A DNA stretch of 64,000 bases. Origin: Clarkia xantiana subsp. parviflora (taxonomy: Eukaryota; Streptophyta; Magnoliopsida; Myrtales; Onagraceae). Positions 23,901 through 35,900 of this stretch are shown one piece after another. Every line of letters starts with the position of its first letter. Position 1 is the stretch's first letter. Made by a program: the position numbers and the translations under genes. The DNA lies in the NCBI GenBank assembly GCA_036873135.1, contig JAPTYO010000002.1, positions 23,710,452-23,774,451 of the forward strand, in the 5' to 3' direction. Under the pieces are notes generated by a model. The model made no database searches. It was not told the DNA's origin and was given only the letters and a program-made list of their open reading frames with translations.

Positions 23901-26900
23901 TCCAGCAGCCCAGCTCCTAGCCCAACGGGCCTAATCGCCGTTTGCTAATCGTTAAGGGGCCTAACGGCCTTCGCCGGGGCCCATCATTTGCCCCCAAGGC
24001 GTGAAGGACTTATAGTGCGTCGCGTCTTTCAGTATCGGACCCTTCTACATCCCAGTCGGGGGGTCTTTGTTTGAGACGTCGGAGGCCGTTGCCTTAACTT
24101 TTGTCGGGGGCCTTTGCCTTGGATCTCTTCAAGATCTCTTCAAGATACTTGGATTCGAGGAGTTTTCTTGACCAGACCAGCATTAAATGCTGATAGGAGG
24201 TGAAGGAACGTTTCGGGTTCCGCATGCCTGCTTTCTGAAAAAGCACTTTTCAACTACCCGGTACGTCATTACTCTTGTCTTATCTGTCCCATGCGTCCTG
24301 ACGGTTCAAATTGAAACCGTTTCGCCTTCGTCGTATTGGCACGTTTCCCCCTTGGACGCTCATGATCGAATCGTTTTGAATTCTGTGGCTCAGATTGCCC
24401 ACCTCTTCAGTTTCCTTTTCCTTCTCTTATAAAACCCTAAATCCAGACCTTGTTTTACTTTTCCCTTACTTCTTCTTCTCTGCGATCCCAAGAACCCTAA
24501 TTCTTCTCACTCCAAGGTTTCATCGGCGTTTTCAGCATCCAGATTTTCCGATCACGATCACTCCAAGGTTTCACCGGCGTTTCCAGTTTCCAAATTTTCC
24601 GATCACGATCACTTCAAGGTTTCACCGGCGTTTCCAGCTTCCAGATTTTCCGATCACGATCACTTCAACCACCATGTCTGGTAAGGTTCTTCACCTTATT
24701 ACTCTTTTCCCTTTCATCTTTGGTTTTCTTAGGCTTCAATTTTTCCCCTCCTTCCTTCCCTCGACGATTTTCAGCCGAGGGATCTGCTACTGTTGGCCAA
24801 CCTTTCGTCTTCAAGTATCTCAAGAACACGCTTGCACCTATTAGCTACGATAGGGCCTGTATAGAGTGCGGCATCTTTGAATCCTCCTTCGGAGCCCGCT
24901 ATCCCTATGAGCAATTCAATTCTCGCGAGGCCCGGATTACGCTCCCCAAAGGGGACGAGGTGTTCATCTCCCCAGGGCAGATTCGTGCGGGAATTCGACT
25001 TCCTTTTTGTCCGAGTTGGGTGGAGCTGTGCAACCACTATAAGACGTACCCCACGACCTTCTCTCCACACGCAATCCGTACATGGATTGCCTTCCAAGTG
25101 TGGTGTGATATCAATAAGGAGGACTGGAGCTATTCCCTGGAGCTCTGGCGGGTTCTCTACAAGATGACCTGCAACAAGGACGGAATCTGCTCCTTTTCCC
25201 CCCGCCAACCCGAAGGGACCGATGAGCAGTATAAGGAGATGGGCTGGGACAGGAAGGTGTCCTGGAGGATTTGCAAGGAACGGGCCGTCATCTCCGATAA
25301 GGGGAACGATAATGCTAACTGGAAGGAGCAATACTTCTTCATCCAGCCTGGTCCCATCGAGTGGCCGAGGACCACCGTGGAAGCTGATCCCCCCGTGCCT
25401 TTCCGTTCATGGTCGGAGCAGACCAAGAGGGCCTTGATGCTTATCCAGGCCCGTCGTTGGGAGGAGGATTACCAGCCCTTCGAGGCCACTTCTGTCACTG
25501 ATCAGCAGCGGATTGAAATTGGGATTATGCTGATTGATCCCAAGGCTGGGGGAAAAGTTCATGATGGTGTTTCCAATGTAATTCTCTGGGTAATCTTCTA
25601 ATTATTTCTTGTTTCCACTGTTTACAGCCCCTCGAACATCGCTGACCACCCGTCTGTTTCAGGAGGATACCGATGCCTCCCACTCGCTGAAGCGCAAGAA
25701 GAAGCCCTCCCATCGGAAGGCTTCTGCCCAATCAGGACCCTCTCGGAAGAAGGCGAAGACCTCCGAGGCCCCCGGGTCTGCCCCCACCTCCGAGGGGCGG
25801 ACTAATGTGGATGTGGTCAAGACCGCCTTCAACGTCCGCTCCGAAAAGGAAGGTAAGGAAGTTTTTCGTGCTATAAAAAGATATAGGAAGTTGGTACCTC
25901 AAGACCTTCAAGCCTCCGACATGAAAGGACGGGTCAGGGATGTCAAAAATATCCTTCGAGGGGAAACTCCACACGTCCTCGAAGCGGGTTGTTACGACTT
26001 TTTCGGCAAAGAGAAATATATGGAGCGTTGTTTAATTTGGCACACCGATATCAAATTAATTCCTCGACTTATTCGCCCCGCTGCAGGTCCCGCGGACGTC
26101 GCCCCTGCTGCACCTGCCTCGGACTCCGCGCCTGCAGTGGAGCCGGTGATGGAAGATGCCCCAACGGAGGCCCGTGGTGAATTTGGTCGGGTGACCAGCT
26201 TGGAGGACTCCCCCTCCGATGATCGTGCTGAGGAGGAAGGCCTGACCCTCCGAGGAAAATCGAGGTCGACTCCTGCGAAGTCACCTGGTAGGAAGACGTC
26301 TCCACTTCCCGTCACGCCACCATCGTCATCCGCTCCGCCATCTTCGCCAGTTAGAGGTGGGACCCCCGAAGCCCAAGTAAGTGAAGGAGATGGAGGGGCT
26401 CGCCTGGTAGTACCTCCATTCCCCTTGGATGGAGACTACTACCAGGCCTTTTCTTCGGACCAGGGCGCCGAGCCTTGGAGACCGGTGGAGTCCCTTCGGG
26501 GGATTCCTCTACACCGGGGGTGTCAGGAGAGGAACCTGGCCTTGCACTTGGTGTCGGGCTCGATCCCGCCCTCACTGAGGCGCCCTCTTTCTTTGGAAGG
26601 GGAGGACATCGAGGCGGATATCCGGGCGATGGCCGTCCGTCGGATAGAGGTAAGTACACTTTGTTTTTATTCACCTGGGAGTACTCCGACTTTTTAAATA
26701 TTAAGCTATACCTTGCCCTCAGGAAATGGCGGACCAGGATCGCTGTTTTGGCTACATCTTGTCTCTTCGGGAGGCTTTGGAGCGAGAACGGGCCAACTCC
26801 AACCTCGAGAGCTTGACCAAGCTCCAGGAGGACTTAGCTGCCTCCGAGGCGTCAAGGCTTCGAGCGGAGGAGGGTAAAAAGCGAGCCGAAGAGCGGGTCG

Positions 26901-29900
26901 AAGAGGTTAGGCAACAGGCTGAGGAGGAAAGGCAGCGAGCCGAGGAAGTCAGGGCCAAGCTTGCTCAAGAGGCTCAATCCCAACACAGGCAAATTCTAAG
27001 TCTCGAGAGCTCGCTTAGGCGGGAGCAACAGGCTGCCCTGGCGGATCGGAGCCAGGCTGCCTTTGATAAGGCAGCGTTGCAAGAAACTGCTGAGCGGCTG
27101 GAGCTTGAGAAGCAGAGGGCCATCGCGGAGCTAGAGGAGGCGAGGGCGGATTATCCCGCCCAAATAACAAACGCGAAGGTCCAGGCCCTCGAAGAATATC
27201 GGAGCTCGGAGGACTTCAAAGCAGACGCGGCAAGACATTGTCAGGAGGATTTGCAGAATGCCATCCTTGATATTGTCGAAGAGCTTAATGAAACCTACGG
27301 GGACTCCATCGACTTGAGGAAGTCCAAGACTCTTGGCCTAGCCGCAGAGACGTACCTCAGCCTCCCGTCGGAGAGCTCCTCCGAAGACGCCGACGAGCCT
27401 CCTACCGATCCCTCCGAGCCTGCCCCTCCAAAGCCTTCTGAAGATTCAGCGCCCGAGGACCGAGTTTAATTTGTTAAATCTTAAGTCCTCGTACTCCTTC
27501 CTCATTTATCTCCCTTGTATCGAACCTCTTAGGCTTTCGAGCCTTTTATTACTATCTTTTTCGATTATGTTCTTCGTAGCGCTTCTATCGGGTCCTGAGA
27601 ACCTTAAGGCTTTCGGGCGTCCAACGACGCTTTTTAATCGAACCTTAAAAACTTAAGGATTTTCGGACGTCCAATGACGCTTTTTAATCGGACCTTAAAA
27701 ACTTAAGGATTTTCGGACGTCCAATGACGCTTTTTTTAATCGGACCTTAAAAACTTAAGGATTTTCGGACGTCCAATGACGCTTTTTAATCGAACCTTAA
27801 AAACTTAAGGATTCTCGGACGTCCAATGACGCTTTTTAATCGAACCTTAAAAACTTAAGGATTTTCGGACGTCCAATGACGCTTTTTAATCGAACCTTAA
27901 AAACTTAAGGATTTTCGGACGTCCAATGACGCTTTTTAATCGGACCTTAAAAACTTAAGGATTTTCGGCCGTCCAATGACGTTTTTTTTTTTTAATCGGA
28001 CCTTAAAAACTTAAGGATTTTCGGACGTCCAATGACGCTTTTTAATTGAACCTTAAAACCTTAAGGATTTTCGGACGTCCAATGACGCTTTTAAATGTAT
28101 CGAGAACGACTCAGGAATACTTTGATCAGAAGTAACTTCTTTATTGATTGATGTCTTTAACATAGCATGCACCACTCAGGGCGACTTAATTACATCTTCG
28201 CGCCTCCACGGGCGACTTATTTGTCAAACATGGCACTTCTTCAGATGTTCGCCACTAAAGGTGTTTCTTAAAACCTTGCCGTCGGGATCCTCTAACTTGT
28301 AAGCGTTCGGGGCCGGCATGCCTACGATCTTGTAAGGCCCTTCCCATTTTGGGGACATCTTGTTGATCCGATCTTCACCCTCCTCTCGGGCCCATCTATC
28401 TCGACTTCTTTTAGGTCCTCCATGGGGGCGGGGCGCCCAAACTCCTCTCGAGGATCAGTGTCTGTCTGGAGAACCATCATAGCCTCCTTCCTGGATCTCC
28501 TTGTGGCGTTGACATAGCATCGTCTCGACGCCACCTGGTCGCCTTTCACTTCGCCGACCCCATTCTCAGTCGGGAACTTCAGTTTCTGATGGACAGTTGA
28601 GGCTACTGCCATCAGTGGGTTGATAGTGGTTCTTCCAATGATCGCATTGTACGTCCCTGTGGATTCGACCACCACGAACTCCACATCTCTCTTCTCCATC
28701 TTCCAGCCACTGCCGAACCACACAGGCAGCGTAATAACCCCCAACGGATAGGAGGTTGTGCCGCAAAATCCTACCATCGGGAAGTTAACCTCCCGCAAAT
28801 CTTTTTTCTTCTTCCCCATCTGCTCCAGGGCATCTGAGAAGAGGATGTCGGAGGAGCTTCCTCCATCAATGAGGATCCTCTTCACTTCGAATCCTCCTAC
28901 ATCCAGTGTTACTACTAGGGCATCCTCATGGGGGGGTCTCTACTCCCTCCAGATCCTTCGCCGAGAAGGTGATCTCCATCTCCTCCTTCGGGGTCCACGA
29001 CCGTGACCTCTTTCCCAAAACCACTGCGACTGGCACTTGGTTGGCATAACGCTCCCGAGAGGACGATGTGTCTCCTCCTGCAGCGAATCCTCCATGGATC
29101 ACATTAATAATCCTCTTCTGTCGGGACCCGGATGGGCCCTCCGAAGGCTCTGCGCCGGACCTCCTCTTCCTGGGGGACCTCGATTGAGATTTGGACCTTG
29201 ACCGAGATCGTGAACGGGGCTTGCAGCGCGAGTCTCCCACGAACTCCTTCAGCTTACCCCTCTGGATTAGCCTCTCTATTTCCTTCTTCAGCTCTCGACA
29301 CTGGTCAGTGTCGTGACCGGAAGCCCGATGGAATCGGCAGTAACGGTCAGTGCGGGAGCCCAACTTTTCTCCTTCCTTCTTCTTGGGGAAACGAGCGAGG
29401 CCTTGCTTCTCCATTACCGCCAAGACCTCTTTCAAAGGCCTGTTGAGGGGGGTAAACTCCTCCCTCTGATTGTCCCTTTTGGTCGGACGCCTATCCTCCC
29501 TCCGATCGGAACGTCCACGACTCCGACTACCCTCGGAGCCATCCTTTCGGTGTCGGTTGTCCAATGGTTTGAACAACTGCTTTCCTTCATGCCCCTTGGG
29601 TGGAGCCAATTCTCCGGCAGCGATCTTCGACTCTTGGACGTCGATTTGCTGTTTTACTCTCGCCTGGAGCGCCTCCATGTTCCAGACTTTCTTGGCCGCG
29701 ACACTGTGGAGTAAGTCGGAGCCATAGGGGGGATTAAGGTTTTTTATGAAGGTGCGGATGGCCTCGCCCTCCGATATCTCCTCATCTAGCTCGGTCATGC
29801 CAGCCGTGTAACGCTGGTAGTATTGGGCCAGCGATTCGTCAGGCCTCTGGACTACCTCATGCAGGGTCCGAACACTCTTCAGCAGCCGTCGACGTCCTTG

Positions 29901-32900
29901 GTACTGGGCGATGAATCGCTGATGCATGTCCTTCCAACAGGTTATACATCCAGTGGGCAGACTGTAAAACCATGTCATTGCCTTCTCTCCCAAGGTGCTC
30001 GGGAACAACGCGCAGATAACATCCTCATCAGGGGTCCTGCCCATGCACGCTGTTAGGTGCTTCTGCACATGGCGAACCGGGTCCGCGACCCCGTCGTACT
30101 CGTCTATCTTCGGGATACCCAAGCCTGGAGGGGCCAAGGTATGGATCAACCTGGGAACGAAAGGATGGGTCTCCTGACTCCCCAATTCCGACATCATGGG
30201 CTTCTGATCTCCCATGCAGATACCCACAATCTTTACTACCTGGTCGGCAGTGAGGGGACCATTCAAGGGAATAGTCCTTTGTTGTACTGGCCCTGGTCCA
30301 TCGACCACAAAATTCTCCGCCGGTGCTGGATGAGGGGGATTGGGTTGTTCCCTCAACGGAGGGGGTGGCGGCAGGTTGTCGTCCACCTGCCTTCTGGGGG
30401 CGTCTCGCCGCGGAGGGAGCGGCGGGAGATCGGCCTGCCTTCTAGCAGCTTCTCTTCGGTCTAGGAGGGCCTCCATGGCCTCCATGAATAGGGGCATGGC
30501 CTCTGCCACTACCCTGGCCAGCTCCGGATTCTGGGAAGGTGCTTCGTTCCGGCGAGTGCTGTCACCCTCATCTCTCAGATCCTGATGCTGGGCAGCATCC
30601 TCAGGGGGATTGCTGGTGGCCGGCACTTGCTTGCCTGAGCGTTGCGATCTGTTGCCAGCCATGGAATGAAATCAGAGGGAAGCAAACTTACTTTTTGGCT
30701 TTTTGTTGCGATTCCCACAGACGGCGCCAATGTTGGATCACGGCAGGAGCTCCGGTTACAGTGACGGATTCCTTAGCTCCTCGCAATCCTGCAGAAGGGG
30801 AATAGAGGGCAGTGGCCCAGAATCCCTCTCCGATGCTTAACGTAAGTACGGCGGCCACAAAGCAAGCAAGCAATATTTGTGTATGTATGAAGCGTAACCC
30901 TAATCTGGAATAACTTCCCTCCTTTTATAGAGGAAAGGCTATCCCAGTTACCTGATTCGGCGGTTGGATTGTGATCCATTATCCCACATATCTCGCCGCA
31001 TATCTTGCCACGTATCTTGTACAGTTATTCGTATCCCACATATCTCGCCCATTATACCACTACTGTGATCATGGCGAGATTTCCGGGATTGTGCTCTTAC
31101 TGGCGAGTCTCGATCATTATCGGAGACTCCCAGGTTGCATCGTTGAGGATTCGGTGTCGGGGAGTGGTATCAACTCCCATATCGGGACCGACTACGTCCA
31201 GGTCCGATATCTTCGGGGCTCTCCCCTGTCGGAGCCATACTTACTCGGGGCTATTCAATGTCGGGACCTCCTTCCGTCGGAGCCCTTATCCTTCCAGCAG
31301 CCCAGCTCCTAGCCCAACGGGCCTAATCGCCATTTGCTAATCGTTAAGGGGCCTAACGGCCTTCGCCGGGGCCCATCACTCATGTGATTTGTCTCGACGT
31401 TGTCAATCAACCAACTAGTGCTCGAGCCTCCTGCAATAAAGCAAGAAGTTGTAAATAACTGCTTCACATCTTCTTCATGGACTTTAGGTTGAGCTTTCCT
31501 TCTCGGTTGATTCCTTTTGTCGGGACATATCATTTCGATATGCCCCATCTTCTGACATGTCCTACACTTGATATTATATCTCTTCCAGCATTTATTGTGA
31601 GAGGGTGGTTTTTCTTACCCCAATGCTTACAAGGAGGAATATATTTACTTCTGACTCTATATATCTACTAAATTGATTCTTCATCAAGAGAAATTGGTTG
31701 CCCTTCCAAATCTTATATTTTTCCCTTCAAGTATAGCCTTGCCTTCAAAGGATCCTTCTTCACGCATAAGCCTCATCTACTCTTGAGCCCGAAGAGTACT
31801 AAGAAGCTCTGCTAATTTGATGGTTGACAGGTCTTTAGTGTTCTCCAAAGAGGTTATATTGGCTTCAAATCTCTCCCCCACAAGTCTTGTATCCTTCATC
31901 TTCTTGACAATGATTCTTATTTGGTTAGAAGAGCCATCAACCTGCACAATTACTCTTGAATGGTCTCTGACTCCTTCATTCCCACTTTTTCGAACTCACA
32001 AATTAAATTCAGTGTCGTCATGCCTCTTATCATCATGTCACCTTTGTACTTAGACGCAAGGAAGACACAAGTCTCATTGGCTGACTCCAAGGATATGATT
32101 GTGCTAAATATTGCATGTGGTACTACAGAATAAAAACGTGACTTAGATCGTGCCTTCCTTATGTTGTTCTCCCTATGCACTTGATTTGTGTCTAAGTTTG
32201 GATTGTTAGGGAGATCATGAATATCATAACACTTGTTTATTTCCTCCCAAAGATCACTACATTGCATGAAAGTTTCCATCTTGACGCCTCATGTTTGATA
32301 GTTTGATCATTCAACTTTGAAGTGCTTGAGCTAAGTATGACTCCCCTATTGATGAGTTTCTTATTCGTTTAAGGTGGATGATGTCGAAAATAGACGATCG
32401 ATAAACCTCACACAGATCCATCAAAAATAAAACTTTGATACCACTCTTATTTTCATAACTTGTGCAACAGGAAAACGAAGAACGGAAAAACAAAGAAGAA
32501 AATATAAACCAAGATTTTGATTCATTTCCAATTGATCCTTAAAGCTAGTATTATACAAGGGAATGCGCATTGAATTTCCAAAACTAAGTTACGTGCAATT
32601 CTCTCCTAAAGTCGACAAGACTATACATAAAATAAGATATAAATTGATTCATAACATAATATTTACTAGCTAAAAATAGGTTGATTTAACTTAATGTACG
32701 TAGTAACTTAATTTAGAATCAACAAAAACAAACTGAATTTTAGATTTCCACGAAATATAAATTCGTTGTTTTAATGATTTAAACACAAATTGAACTGTTA
32801 ACAATATAATAAATTATTAGTTATGTTTTTTTAGAAAGAGATGTAAATCACCTAAGTAACGTATTCCCATAATGTATAGAAAATTTCTTTAAGATCTATT

Positions 32901-35900
32901 ACGTAAAAACGATTAAACTAAAGTTTGAAGAAAGATTTAATACAAGCTATGTTGATTTATCCACTTTAAAAGACAAAGGCTAATAAGTGTTTTGGATAAC
33001 ATGTATTGGTATCTGTACGATATGGGTAAGCTAAGCTAAGTTGCTAAAATACAAATCTGGTAATAGTGCTAGAGATAGTAAATGTGGGAGTAAATCAAAC
33101 TTTTAGATTTAGTAGAAAATCAATTATATTTTTACTAAGTAAGAAGTATTTTTGGGTGATAACCAAAAGAAACAGAAGTACACACAGCTCTTACACATAA
33201 GATGGATGATCAATTTTGTTGATTCAAGTGATTGTTCTTCCTGCCATATTTATATATATATATATATTTGTAGGGAATAAGGAAACGAACGGAAAAAGCC
33301 CGTGAATGCTTGCACTCTTTCTTCGACTCTGTCATATTAGAGCGTGCTGCAAAGCAAGAAGACAACTCCCAACAGATCAAGAAAGACATATTACAGATTC
33401 TACTAGATCTGCAATCAACTGGTCATCATAACTTCGGCAACAATGAACTAAAGGCTGTTCTTAGTGTAAGTTTCCTCCATTAATATACATTTCTCGTTTA
33501 ATTTAATAATAAGGAAAATTAACTTTTAAGAAGTCTTATTGTGACTTTTAAGAGTTTTCGCTTCTCTTTTATAAAACAAAAGGGTTAACAGGTCTTATGG
33601 TCCATGATGTTTGACAACTTTTGGGTTTTGGTCAATAATGTTTTTTTAACCTAGTTTTGGTAACATATGTTTGCAGACTTTTTTCTAGTTTTGGTCCGAC
33701 CGTTACATTCCGTCCATTTTTTGACATGTACAAGTCACGTGATCCACCATAAACTTTCAGTTTTGTTCAATTTAGTCCTCTAACTTTCTTAACATTTTTT
33801 TTGTTCAATTTAGTCCCGAAGTTTCAAAAATTCAATTGGACATATTGTCCAATTGGGGTCAATATTGAAACTTCGGGACTAAATTGAATAAAAAAAAGGT
33901 TAAGAAAGTATTAGAGAGACTAAATTTAAATTTTAGAGTGGATCACGTGACTTGAACATGTCAAAAAATGGACGAAATGTAACGGTCGGACCAAAACTAG
34001 AAAAAATCTGCAAACATAAGGTACCAAAACTAGGTAAAAAAAAAAAAACTTCATTGACCAAAACCCAAAAGTTGTCAAACATCATGGACCAAAAGACCTG
34101 TTAACCCAAACAAAATTATTATTTGGGTTAATAACTAAAAAACTGTCAAGGTTTACCCTATGTTAAAATTAGGTGTTTGAAGTTTGAAATGTTAAAATGG
34201 ACTGTCCCAAGTTTCATTTTTGTTGAAATTCAGTCTCTCTGTGCGTCTTTTCATATCCATTCAATCATTTTCATCAACCCACCAACCCACTCATAATCCA
34301 TCACTCTTTACTTTTCACAAAATCGTCAAATTTCACCTAAAAGTTGAATATTAAAAAAAAAAGTTTCTAGAAGAGTGGTGTGGAGCCATTTTCCAATAAC
34401 AATAGAGCGAGATTTACTTGCCCGGATGTGACCAACTTTTTAGGTGACGGTCCCGGCAAGATGACGAGAAGGGAGTGTGTATGAGAGCTCGAATTTGACA
34501 GACGATTTCGTCGGAATTGACTTCTCTAAAGTAATCACACCGAGACACCAAATTTCAACAAAAATGAAACTTGGGACAGTTCATTTTAACATTTCAAACT
34601 TCAGACACCTAATATTAACATAGAGTAAACCTTAGACAGTTTTTAGTTATTAACCCTTATTATTTAGATTATACGAAGTGTGACGTATCAGACAACTATG
34701 GTACAGTTCACCTAAATTAGGGAGTTCGCATGTGTCAGACTCGTCAACTAGTCTGGATTACCTTGTCTAACATAAGTTTGTGTTAGGGCGAGTCCCTTGC
34801 TCGGCCAATTGAATCATGGTCTCTTTAGAGTTTTGATTGGCTAGGAGGGTACGTCAATGATAAGACATGCGCATTAACTAATTATTTAACGAGCTCGAGC
34901 CTGTGCATGAATGCATTCGATACCAATTTTATACATAATTCGACACTCTCCTGGTCACGTTTGCTTTGACCTCAATTGGGTCATACTATGGATTTAAGCC
35001 CGACCACTTTACCATTGACATCACTTGGGTCCATCAATAATGAGTTTCACCTCGAACTTTATATGATATTTTTTCAACATTTTTTTAAACGGCGTCATCA
35101 GGACTAGAATATGTACACTCTTATTAAGGATTTTAACTTGGCGTGCGGAGATCCAGACATGCGCACTCTGATACTATGTCTAAAATAAAAAAAGTGTCTT
35201 AATTAACCGCCGCATTAGCTCGAACTTGAAGGTGAAGTCATCAGGCACAATCTTATACATACTTCAATAGAGTGAACAAAGGGATCATCCCAGACATGGT
35301 CTTTTAGACCAGGCAGGACGGAGCCACGTAAGAACGAGGGGGCAATTATCCCCTCAATTTGTGGTTATTTGTAATTGTGACCCTAAAAATTGTAGTTTTT
35401 CTCGATTTGACATTTTAAAATTTTACATTTGCACCTGGAATTCTTTTACATAGATGTTTGCCCCTAAACAAAACTCATGGCTTCGTCCGTGAGACTAGGT
35501 AACCAGATTTGGCATGAGCTCGGACTAGAGCGACTAATAGAGCGCTTAACTAGGCGAATTGAGTTGCGCGTGACTAACACATTGAGACTCCAAATAATTT
35601 TGTAAAAAAAAACTGTTATTCTTAAAAGTCAAATTCCTAAATATAATATATTATAGATGTAATGTAACAAGGAATGAATGATTGATGGAACAAATTAACA
35701 GGATATCATCATCGGGGGAACCGATACAACAGCCACAACAATAGAATGGGTGATGGCGCGATTGTTGTACCATTCGGAGGTGAAGCAAAAAGTGATGGAG
35801 GAACTGACACGTGTTGTGGGAACAGACAACACGGTAGAAGAGTTTCACTTGTCGGAGCTCAAGTACTTGGAAGCTGTGATTAAGGAGAGTCTTCGCTTGA

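Larger units (their letters stand above)
23339..31378 (-). mobile_element. Young Tat-like non-autonomous Gypsy element B, 8,040 bp
   Basis: Two 648-bp LTRs (23339-23986, 30731-31378) differ at only two sites by eye, in CTAT/GCTAT near 23548/30940 and CCG/CAT near 23940/31332. The perfect duplication CTCAT lies at 23334-23338 and 31379-31383. Sense is minus: primer-binding site at 30729-30712 and purine tract (minus GCCTTGGGGGCAAA) at 24000-23987. Coding order from the right: gag, protease, then directly the last ~55 residues of integrase, a 50-bp tandem array, and an antisense gene on the plus strand. Reverse transcriptase, RNase H and most of integrase are deleted, so movement needed enzymes from another element. 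Confidence 0.95.
21674..32724 (-). mobile_element. Old Copia element inside P450 intron 1
   Basis: The diverged LTRs are 21674-22204 (enlarged by a solo-LTR insertion) and 32448-32724. Sense is minus: a TGGTATCA-type binding site lies at 32443-32436 and a GAGGAGGAG purine tract beside the left LTR at 22205-22213. After removing the two later insertions only about 2.2 kb of internal sequence is left, carrying gag, zinc knuckle, protease and the start of reverse transcriptase; most of integrase and the rest of RT are gone. A possible AAAAC duplication flanks it with a 2-bp offset, so the target site is uncertain. Confidence 0.85.

Noticed and set aside
23579..23948. Overlapping 111-113 residue ORFs, repeated at 30971-31340
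   Set aside because: They lie within the two LTRs of element B and are duplicated because the LTRs are; no domain or start context supports a gene.
24771..25331. Minus-strand ORF of 186 residues
   Set aside because: Shadow of the antisense gene exon 2; no domain.
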